Assembly (NCBI GenBank): GCA_905221605.1 | Contig: CAJNDS010002074.1 | Span: 378,001-442,000 of the forward strand | DNA length: 64,000 nt | Direction: 5' to 3' | DNA from: Symbiodinium natans | Taxonomy: Eukaryota; Sar; Dinophyceae; Suessiales; Symbiodiniaceae | The notes under the pieces: generated by a model | What the model was told of the DNA's origin: nothing | Database searches by the model: none | Seen by the model: the letters and a program-made list of their open reading frames with translations, nothing else | Position numbers and translations under genes: made by a program | In this document: in pieces, positions 42,241-52,000 of the stretch | Numbering within the stretch: position 1 is the first letter of the stretch | Layout: the number at the start of each line of letters is the position of its first letter

Positions 42241-42245
42241 AAACT

Positions 42246-42330
42246 ACGAATTGCTTAAGAATCCCCCAAAAGGGTAATATAGGGATCATTGTTTGTTGTT
42301 TTTTGGGGGGTTTCTTAAGCAAATAGTAGT
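42246..42330. mobile_element. Small inverted-repeat element
   Basis: TTGCTTAAGAATCCCCCAAAA at the left and its near-perfect reverse complement (TTTTTGGGGGGTTTCTTAAG) at the right; about 80 bp in total. Confidence 0.65.
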
Positions 42331-42435
42331 AAACACAAAGAGGGGAATTCTGAACCCTACACCCAAGCTTAGTGGATGGCAGGCCCCGAGTGAGGACGAC
42401 CTTCGCAGATGTGGTGAGCCGCAGTAAGGCCGGCC

Positions 42436-42532
42436 ACAGCAGGGTGGGTTTAGGGTTTAGGGTTTAGGGTTTAGGGTTTAGGGTTTAGGGTTTAGGGTTT
42501 AGGGTTTAGGGTTTAGGGTACAGCAGGGTGGG
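42436..42532. repeat. TTTAGGG tract with 13-bp target duplication
   Basis: ACAGCAGGGTGGG at 42436-42448 is repeated exactly at 42520-42532; the 71 bp between them is TTTAGGG repeat only. Confidence 0.9.
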
Positions 42533-42856
42533 TCTGGGGTGTCGTGATTAGGGCTCAGGGTGTGGGCTTAGTTAGGGGTGTAGTGTCGGCGTTCTTCAAG
42601 GGGGCTGTGAGGGTTGCTGAGCATGAGGGGGGGTGTCTGAGTTAGACGTAGAGAGCTGCTCGGAACATACCCAAGAGCCTGAACAGATTCAGACTGCTGT
42701 GTCTTATGAGCCCTAAAACCCCATAAGCCCTAAACCCCCAAAAGCCCCAAACCCTAACCCCCCCTGCGCCCTACACCCTCAACCCTCAACCCTAAACCCA
42801 AAAAGAACCCCCAAAAGTCCCAAAGCCCAAGGCGTAAAAGCCCCTGGAGCTGCAAG

Positions 42857-44876
42857 GTCGAGCTCAGTGAGATTGTGGAATACCTGAACCACCCCCAGAA
42901 GTTCCAGCAGGCGAGTTTCTGAGCGTTTCTGCCGTTCAGCCATCTTTGCACCTGGAGGTCCAACTTGAAGCTGGAATTCGGGTCTAGGGTTTAGAGTCTC
43001 CTAGGTAGGATAAGGGGGACCCTGAAAAAGGGAACCCTTCTCTTCTGAACCCTCTTCTGGCTCTCTTAAACAGGGAACTTACTGAGAGGGTCTATAGCCC
43101 CAAGGGTCCCCCTAACTGCGAAACTCCAGATGCCCAAGCCTTTTGGGTTTCTCACTTCTTCTTCAAGGCGGTGCGCACTCCCTCCCCCTTTGCCCTCCAG
43201 CCCCCCCACCCCCCTCCGCCCTCCTTCCCCTTGCCACCAAAAGCCCTACGCCCTAGGCCCTACACCCTAGCCCCAACCCCTCCCTGTCAGCTGAGATTAG
43301 AGGGGCAAGGGGATGGCATCCTAAAGGTGTGGTTGTAATCATAATGGTAGTCATAACCGCAAGAAAGTGCTGGTACTTATGCTATCAACAGAAAGGCAGG
43401 TGGTAATGATGTGGCCTTCGATCACTACAGTTTCTTGCAGCTTCGAAGAAACCTGTACTCTTCTCCACTCAATTTTTGGGGAATACGGTTTAGGGTTTAG
43501 GGTTTAGGGTTTTCCTAGGTTTCCTTCGACGCTGAGCCACTCGTAGCACAGCAGCGCGCAAGCACAGAGCCAGCAGGCAATGGCCTTAGTCAGACCCCTA
43601 GGAGAGGCCCTTATCCCTGAGTGCCCTAAACCCTAGACCCCAATACCCCAAACCCAAAACCCCTAATCCCCTAAACCGCAAAACACCAAAACCCCAACTA
43701 AAACCCCAAAACTCCAAACCCCAAACCCTGTACCTAAACCCAAAACCCCATCCCCTAAACCCCAAAACACCAAAACCCCAATTAAAGCCCCAAACTCCAA
43801 ACCCCAAACCCTGAACCCCAAAACACCAAAACCCCCAAGTAAAGCCCCAAACCCCAAACCCCAAACCCCAAACCCCGAAACGTCGAAGTCGCCATCTTTA
43901 GGCTGGCGCGAAGATGCCCCGCGGCGCGCTGCTTGTCGGTCCGGGCCCTGTTGTGCCAGGGTTTTGGGCTCCGGAATTTCTCTTGAGGGTTTAGGGTTTA
44001 GGGTTTTTTGAGAGTTTAGGGACTTCTGGGTTTAGGAAGCTTCGGCGGATTTTCGGAGGACGGGGCGCTCTAGGGCCTTTGAGCTGCTAGTCTCCAGGGT
44101 CGGGTGAGGACCGTGCAAGCTTTGGAGGTTGCAGGGTTGCGCTGCGTTGGGGGTTGGAGAATCAAGCACGTGGCTGGCACTAGCACGTCGGCCGCCGGCA
44201 TGGTCAAAGCATCAGCGAAACCCGAAACCCTAAACCCTAAACCCTAAACCCTAAACCCTAAACCCTAAACCCTAAACCCTAAACCCTATCTAGCCTCTAA
44301 ACCCGAAACCCTAAACTACACAAAGCCCTGGCTCCCAAACTTACGCTTCTGCGAGGCCCCAGCGGCACAGGGAAGACCCTCCTGGCGCGAGCAGTTGCCG
44401 GCGAGGTGTGGAGGGGGCCCTGTGTAAACGCCCTCCTTGAAAGCCTTGCAGCTCCATGCCTTCAAGCCCGAAATCACCGGCCCATCCGCTCTCTACCGAG
44501 TCTCTACCCCAGTGGAGAGAATGAGGGCGAGAGCGAGAGAGAGCGAGAGAGAGAGAGAGGGAGGGAGAGGGAGAGAGAGAGTGTGTGAGAGAGAGAGAGG
44601 GAGAGTGAGCGAGTAAGTAGACATGGAGAAAGGAGATACAGAGACCCCAAAACCTTAAACCCAAGGCAACAGAAGGAGAGAAAGAGAAAAGACAAACACT
44701 TCGTAATTCTTAACCCTAAGCCCTAAACCCTAAACCCAAGACCTATGCCCTCAACCCGAAACCCTAAACCTTAAACCCTAAACCTTTAGAAGTTCGGTCC
44801 CTTATACCCAGGCCAACTGCAGCTTCCTAAGTGCTTCCGCCTCGGAATTTGTGGAGGCCCTCGGTGGTTCAGGAAG
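42857..44876 (+). CDS. FTSH: FtsH-type AAA+ protein, four exons of the ATPase domain
   Basis: Exons 42857-42910 (VELSEIVEYLNHPQKFQQ, donor GCGAGT), 43902-43938 (AGAKMPRGALLVG, donor GTCCGG), 44356-44405 (PSGTGKTLLARAVAGE, donor GTGTGG) and 44812-44876 (ANCSFLSASASEFVEALGG, donor GTAGTG). Phases join exactly (0, 1, 0) and the product follows the FtsH consensus from EIVEFL..P..F through Walker A GPSGTGKT to the FVE pore-loop region. FtsH is a membrane-bound ATP-dependent zinc protease of plastids and mitochondria. The usual FVEMFVG is changed to FVEALGG, so function is uncertain. Walker B, the second region of homology and the HEXXH protease domain were not found: the next intron contains the LTR retrotransposon and no matching exon was recognised beyond it. 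The gene may be truncated here. Confidence 0.7.
43668..43868. repeat. ~60-80-bp tandem repeat
   Basis: Three imperfect copies of a CCCCAAAACACCAAAACCCC...AAGCCCCAAACTCC block, in an FtsH-gene intron. Confidence 0.7.
44226..44290. repeat. CCCTAAA tract
   Basis: Telomere-type units within the intron before the Walker A exon. Confidence 0.9.
44521..44605. repeat. GA-rich microsatellite
   Basis: Irregular (GA)n with GAGC and GGGA variants within an FtsH-gene intron. Confidence 0.85.
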
Positions 44877-44947
44877 GTAGTGGTCTGGTGTTGCTTGTTT
44901 AAGGTTTAGGGTTTAGGTATAGGGTTTACAGGGTACAGGGTTTAGGG

Positions 44948-45234
44948 TGCGGAGCTGCAACTGGTATTGTAGAAAGGAGTTAGTGTTGGGTGTTGGAAGG
45001 GTCAATGTACCCGGAAATCCTTTATGGCTCAAGATGGCCGAGAGCCGTCAGCTTTTGTTGAAAAAGTACGTACGCTTGGGGTTGGGTTTAACGGGTTGGA
45101 GTAGTCCCGTCCCTTCTCCCTTATCTTGTCCCCTTAGGGCTGGGTGTTCTTGTTTCTGGTTCGATCTGGGAAATCTATATAGGCGACTGTTGAGGGTTGG
45201 TTTCTTTCCCTGTTCCCTTTCGGTTGCCCCCGTA
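44948..45234 (+). repeat. 5' LTR
   Basis: Starts TGCGGAGCTG and ends CCCCCGTA (TG...TA rather than TG...CA). Includes TTTATGGCTCAAG at 45021-45033. The sequence TCTATATAGG at 45174-45183 could serve as a TATA-like element. Confidence 0.9.
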
Positions 45235-45246
45235 GGTTATGAGCCC
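45235..45246 (+). promoter_or_regulatory. Primer-binding site, half-tRNA-Met type
   Basis: GGTTATGAGCCC begins at the base after the LTR. It is complementary to the anticodon arm of tRNA-Met (GGGCUCAUAACC), the priming arrangement known for copia and Ty5, where a cleaved initiator tRNA-Met is the primer. Confidence 0.75.
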
Positions 45247-45299
45247 AAATTAGGTTCCCTGCGGTTTGTGTTTCGGCTTTAGGGTGGAAGATTGAAGCC

Positions 45300-46007
45300 A
45301 TGGCGACCAACTGGTTACGGACTGGTGCGACATCATCGAGCTCCAATGTGGGCGACCAAGGTGAAGGTGGTGTCAAAAGGTCTGCAACGGGTGAAAAAGT
45401 TGTTCCCAATGTGGAAGCTCTGGTTGATGTTGGTGGTATGCGTGGCGAAGAGAAGCCGGTGGTGGAAGGACTGGAAGACCAGATGGAAGCAGTTTTGCTG
45501 CGCCTTCTGAGCAAACATGGGCATCTTCTTCGAGCTGCGGAATCTGCTGAATCAACGGGAGCGCCAACAACAAGCTCCTCTACGTCAAAGATGGTGGAGC
45601 CAGGGTGCCAGACAGAACTGGTTGGGGATGTTATCCCTGTTTCCAAGCGAGCTCGCAACAAAGTGAGTTTCGCGGCTGAAAGTGGTGATCTGTTGACAGG
45701 TGAAGCGGAAGAAACTGCGCCTGTTGCTGCGACAAAGAGCAGTATCCTCGTCGTTGGGGACGCAGAAGGAGTCGTTCCTGTTGCTATGGTGATGAGCGAA
45801 GGAGAAATCCTGGAATTGGAGGCAGCAAGAATACAGCAAGAGTCAGATGAAGACTTATACGCTGATGGTGGAGGCAAAGTGTCTCAAGCTGCTGACCTTC
45901 CAATCATCGACTGCGATGGGATGACATTTCCAATCATCGGCTGCAGAAGAGCGAGTGGTGGATGTGGTACCTGTCGTTCAGGAAGATGGCCCTGGAGATT
46001 TGGATGA
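45300..46007 (+). CDS. Retrotransposon 5' ORF
   Basis: 235 residues, ATG 66 bp after the LTR. Ser/Glu/Val-rich, mostly disordered-looking, with a helical stretch EDQMEAVLLRLLSKHGHLLR and a basic stretch SKRARNK. From about residue 211 (after two near-copies of CCAATCATCG 30 bp apart) the composition turns Gly/Arg/Cys-rich, as expected when a true frame has been left. It probably forms the N-terminus of the long protein that continues in the +1 frame. Confidence 0.6.
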   Translation: MATNWLRTGATSSSSNVGDQGEGGVKRSATGEKVVPNVEALVDVGGMRGEEKPVVEGLEDQMEAVLLRLLSKHGHLLRAAESAESTGAPTTSSSTSKMVEPGCQTELVGDVIPVSKRARNKVSFAAESGDLLTGEAEETAPVAATKSSILVVGDAEGVVPVAMVMSEGEILELEAARIQQESDEDLYADGGGKVSQAADLPIIDCDGMTFPIIGCRRASGGCGTCRSGRWPWRFG

Positions 46008-49000
46008 CGAAGGGAAAAAATTGTGCATTACGACTGAGGAGGTCTCTTCGTTTGGTGCCGAGAATTCTGCCATTCAAAGGGAAAAGGAAACTTCTGAAAC
46101 TGCTGGAGACACGGTTGATCGGAAAGATGAGGCCTGGAGCGCCAATGAAGCGCGGGTCAACGCGCCAGATAGTACCTGGAGTGCAGGAAAAGCACGGGTT
46201 GAGGCGCATATGGTGGTACGTTCCACGGGCGACTGCAACAATGGGGCGCAGGTCTCCGCAGCAGCTGATGATGGAGGTTCACAGGTGGACGCACTGGTGC
46301 AACCTGAAGTTAGCAGCGAGGAACGAAATGACAAGGGCTACACCGGAGCCAATGAGGCAGCTGTGGTCAATGATGGTGGAAATTCTCCTTTGGAGGCCAT
46401 GGAACCAAAGGAGCCTGCGGCGGAAGAAAGCGTGCCTGCCGTGGATGATCGACTCAATTGCCCTGCAGTGGAAGAGGATTTGCCTGCTGCAGAAGGTGAG
46501 ACAAAGGACTCCAATGATGGGTCCACTCCCATGAAGGGAGAAGCGTTGCCGTCTGGAAGTTCACCGGAAGTCGACGCCGAGCGAACTACAGCAGATGCGG
46601 CAAAGCCATTGGCTGGAAAAAAGGAAGATCCTGAAATCCAGGAGCACAAAAAAGATGAGCTTGTGGGACTCGTGGAGCAGGACGAGCAGTGTGACCCAAA
46701 GGTGAAGACAAAGGATGCGCCAGGAGCCGATGATACAGAGATGGTTTCTGAAGAGCATGCAAAGAAAGTGCCCCGAGCGGGAGCCTTGGAATCACCTGGG
46801 ACACATTGCTATCAAGAGGGAGATGAGATCATGGGTCTAGTGCGCTGCATCAATGGGTATGGAGCCTTTTTGGACCATGGTGATATAAATGTATTGGTTC
46901 CTGCAGAAGGGAGCAATGTACATCAGTTCAAATTTGGTGATACTGTCAATGGAACAGTGAAACGAGTGGAAGATGATGGTACCATAATCTTGGACACCTT
47001 TCTGGTTTTGGAAGAGGACGAGGAGGATTCCTCTTCAACGCTGCGCAAATGGAAGGACAGCAGCTGGGGTACATGGTGGACAGGCTCATGGCAGACTGGT
47101 CAATGGTACAAAGGTTCCGATGGTCAATGGGACTGGAAGTCGGAAGAACAGCAGTCTCGTGAGTGGTTTGCCGAGTCAAAAGCATCCTCTAAGGAACAAG
47201 AGGAGGCTGAGCAGAAACAGCTCTATGGAGAAAAAATCTGTCGAAATCTCCTGGAAGATGAAACAATAGATAATGACTATGTGGGCAAAATCACTGGGAT
47301 GTTGCTGAGTCGTCCAATGGACGTGATTGTGGAGTGTATCGCAGATCATGCATTCCTGAATATTGAGGCTCGGAGCGCATACAACATCTTGCTAAGTGAT
47401 GATTGGAAGCCTGAGGAGAAAGAACGTGTCGGTGTGGAAGAAACAACCACTTTTTCCCGGAAGCAGTACCACAACGCGCTCTACGAACTGGCACGCAAGA
47501 AAAGAAGATTTAGTGGACCAGTAGTGGGTGAAGCGGTGGCAATTTTGCTGAGCAAAGGGAAAGATGAGCTTTGGAACGAGTTGTGGTTGGACACCAAGCG
47601 ATTTCTGCAAGAGCTTGATGGTGCAATCGAGGAGATGAGTAAGAGGGAAAACAGGCCAATAGAAGCCTATATGGATCCCGATCAGTACAAAAAGGCTCAC
47701 ACGACTCCGAAGACTGTGTCACCTGGATACAGCAAGCTGTGCAAGTTCTTCAATCAAGGGAGGTGTCGAAATGGAGATGGGTGTTCCTATGAACATCGTC
47801 GCTACGGTGAAGGGTGGCCTGAAGGAGAGCCAACTGAGCCAAAGAACAGCCAAAAAACTGGTGACGAGGATGGGGACATCGGTGGCCCTCCAACTGATGA
47901 AGGTACAGTGGATGAGGTGCAGCAGGAGCGGGAGGATTCGGCCTTCCGTGCCCAGTACAACTATGGCAAAGGGACATCAAAAGGTGAGCCTACGCTGGGT
48001 GAAACGAAGAAACGGCTGTGTCTGTATTACAATCAAAGTGGTTGTAAATATGGGACTGCGTGCAGGTATCTCCACGACGATGACATGGCATTGGAAGGGA
48101 CTTGGGAGCCTGGCAAATCTTGGGACAATGCTTCCAGGAAGGCACTGAGGGACGCGGGGTTCCACCATTGCTGTTTCGACTACTATCTCAAAGGGAGATG
48201 TCGTGTGCGATTTGGCTGCAAGTATTCTCACGAAGAGATGTCTGAGGACCGGCTGGCCCAGTTGAAGCATTTGGTGAATGTGGCAAACCATGTGTCCTTT
48301 CAAAGGGGAAGGGGATTGGAGATTCCCGACAGGAACGCTTTTCAACCACCGGTAAGTGGGGGAGTAGAATCTTCGTCCTCCTCAGCACCAAAAGCGCTGC
48401 AAATGACCAATGTGTCACAAAAAGATGGTGAAAAGGGTATTCTGGATGAAGAAGAAGCTGATGAGCAAAAGAATTCGGTGGCTGCATCCACTAGTACTCA
48501 GCTTCACAATCCAGAGGAGCCAATTGAAAATTGGATGGCTCGCAACGAACACCTGTGGGTGTATACCCCTCATGTAAGTGAGGTGATGATTACCCTTGGT
48601 GTGACCAATGTGTCGGACTTGCAAGAGTTCATCTTTGTGGAAGATTTGGTTGACAAAGGGATCAACAAGGTGACCGCATGCAAAATTCTGCAATTGGTGG
48701 GTGAGGTCCGATATCGACCGGGAGGACCGGAAAAGGCAGTTCCTTCTGATGCATCTGTACGGGTACAACAATCTTCTGGGAACAAAGGGACTGGAAGAGC
48801 GGCGGTGCGAACCCTCACTCAGGTGCGTGAAGCTGAAGGCTCCGGTGCAAAAACGATGCCGAGAGGCTCCTATCGGGAGCTTTTTGATAAGGTCAAGTAC
48901 CGTGACGCTTGGACGCTTGCGCAAAGGTCTCCGCTGTGCGTACAGAAGCTGAAGTTGGTGGGAGTTGGAATGCCACCGGTGAATCCACCAACAAAAAAGT

Positions 49001-52000
49001 ATCGGTCAAGATCAAACCCTGTGAAAAGGGGAAGGCCCTTGCTGGACAAAAAACAGGTGCGACAGGTGCCACGCTCTCGCTCACAGCGACGAGCGCAACC
49101 GGCGGAAGTGGTGGAGAGACCAAAACCACTGGAACTGAAGCCTCGTGGTGGGTTGTCGTATCGGTTCAGCAGAGCGTGGGCAGATGTGGTGGACGATGAT
49201 GATCAGGCGGAGGCTTTGGTTTCTTATGCCGCTTCCTCAAGCGATTCAAGCGAGGAAGAGACCAATGCTGTGCACCGCATGCGGGAAATCCTTTTGCAAG
49301 AAAGGGATTCACAGAGAACTGCGATTCGTGGCAATGTTCCGATGGGTGGTTCTTCCGGCCCCAATGACGGGCAGAAAAAATCGGTTCACCTTGGCAAAGA
49401 ACGCGACAAAGCGTCGCGGGGGGAGACCCGCCAAGAAGTGACTTCTCAAGTTTTTTCGCTACCACAACCTTCTCGTCGAACTGAACAGTCTCAAAAAAGA
49501 GCAAGGGATGGCTCAGTTATAGTTGGTTCGCTGGCGGTGGGCTCCACGGATGAGGTTTTACCTGGGCAAGGTGTTGCTGGACAGGTGAATGTATCTGAAG
49601 GCGCTCAAGTTCTTCCTGGGCAAGAAGTGGCTGGACAGGAGACGGCGCTGGAAGGAGCAGTGCAAATTCCTGGCGAGGAGACTGACCAAAACGAAGGAGA
49701 AGGTGGGAGCAATGAACTCCATGGTGATGGTGCGAAGACATTGGATGTTCGTCCGGTGAAGAATGTTCCTCAGCAATTGCTGGTTAAAGGTCTTCTGAAT
49801 CGGATTTATTGGAAGGTTGCAGTTGGCAAGTTGCCGGTGGGGCAAAGAGACTGCCAAAAAGGGTCCAATAAGATGGATCGAAATTTGGTTATTAGCATGT
49901 CATCCGAGGGTGCAAGCGAACAGGATGAGAACCTGGCACTGGAGGACGATGCTGATCAGTCAATGGGTGACGGTGCGATGGTAGTTCTGGTGTATGATCC
50001 AAGGACGCTGATTCAGTCGCCAACAACTGATTGGGTTATGCGTCGTGGTCTGACCGATCGTTCCATCTGGCCAGCAATGGCGTACACAGCACAGAGAATA
50101 TGTGCTGAAATGGTTCAAGTGGATGAACTGAATGCCCAGTTGAATACTGGGAGACTCCTTTTTGAAAGGAGAGATCAAGGATATTATTGTGATTTGCATC
50201 ATTCGTTCCATGACAATCCGTGCTTGCCGGTGGTGGGAAATTATCCTCTTTCGGTGATGGGTGCACTGCTTTCTCCTGGCCTGGAAAAGGAATTCAGAAA
50301 TACTGAAAAGTTTGGAACTGCTATGGAGGCAATAGCCTATGATTGGAGTCGCAGTCCAGGCATGGAAGTTCATGTGGAACTTATGGCAAGGGTAGCCAAT
50401 CTGGTCGCTCCATTCCTTAGACTTGGAGGCCAAGGGACAGTGGTGAATTCCGAGTTTCTCTGGCAGCACGGGAGGGATCAAATGATGGAGTTCCTTCAGG
50501 CAGCGACCTGCGCTGATCAATTGGAAGTTCTCTGGAGAAGAATGGACGACGATGCTGATGAGGAAGTGGATCCTACAGGAATGGTGCTGGAGATCCCCGA
50601 TCAACAAGATGCGGTACTAGATCAAGGGAACAATGAATCCCTTATTCCCATTGAAGATGCTGGAGGTGAGACACTTGGTGACACTGGAAGGGATGGCAAA
50701 GCGCCAGAAGTCTCTCCGGAAGAGGAGACATCCAGTGGGTCGTCAAGACTGGCGGGCACAAGGATTTTCTTGTGGTCAGTGTACTCTCGCGTTGCTTCCA
50801 ACTTCTCTACGCAGGACCGCACTACTGGGAAGATCTTTGACAGCACAAAGGGGTATCCTGGTGAAGGACCAAACAATGGTGACAATCCTTCCTCTAAGAG
50901 GAACTTACCCTGGATCTCTGAAGACTACCTCGATGAAGTGGTGTCAAAAAAGATGGAAAGGTCTTCAGATATGGATGGGCTGGAGGGGTTTGTTCCGGGA
51001 AGTGAGGGATCGTTGGAAAAGGTAGAGGTGGAGAATGTTACTGCCTCTAAAATTCTTATGGCTCTTTGGAAAAAAGGATATAGAGCTGGGTATAGGAGGT
51101 TGTGTCGTTTGAACGTATCTGGATGCAAGGTTGGAACCGTGAAGCGTCCAATCAAAAGGGTGCAGAAGATCGGCACTAGGAAAGCCTTCATGAAGAAGTT
51201 CAATGTTTTTGGATCGTCTCAGCGTGGCTCAGGAGCTGGCGGAAAACCAATCATGAAGGTGGTAGGACCAAGGCCAGGTTTTCCAGCTGTACTCCAAGCA
51301 TCAAATACTGATAGCACCTGGGGTGAAGGGAGCAGTTCTCAGGCACATGGCAATGTTCATGTAGAGCAGAATCGCCCTATGGACCGGTTCGAGGCGGAGC
51401 GCTTGGAGAAGAGGAAGAAAGGCTTCTGCTATTGGTTCAGTAAGGGAAAAGATCGCTGCAAATTTGGTGAAGACTGCAAATTCATCCATTCAGAAGATGA
51501 TGTGGTGCTGCATTCGTATTGGTGCAAATACTATGTGGCGAGGAGACTCTGTTTCGCTGGAAAGACGTGTGCGTTCTCGCATGATGCAACTGGTGTGAGG
51601 TGCATTCAGTTTGCTCAGTCTGGGAAGTGTCGTTATGGTGACAGGTGTGTTTTTGAGCATGGTGATCCGCTGAATGAACAGAGGCCAAGGTCTCCGAGGA
51701 CGCCCCCAAGGGATGGTCCAAGGAGAAGTTCTGGTGCAAAAGGTGGGGAAGAGGAGATCTCTCCTGAACAGTTCGATGATGGTGAGGAGTATTCCATGAC
51801 TTATGACGATGACACCAAAATGTCGGAACTGTTGATGGAAGCGATTTCATTTCTGTCCAATGGCAAAACAGACTTGGCTCGAGCAGAGGCGGACCCACTG
51901 TTCAAACTCCTGAAGTTCAAGGGAGATGCTGACCAGATGGATAGAGAATGGGTTTCGTGGACCGACGATATGTTGTCCGTGCTGGAACTTCACGAAGTAG

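Noticed and set aside
45235-45246. tRNA gene
   Set aside because: Only the complement of an anticodon arm is present, at the LTR edge; no cloverleaf. It is a primer site.
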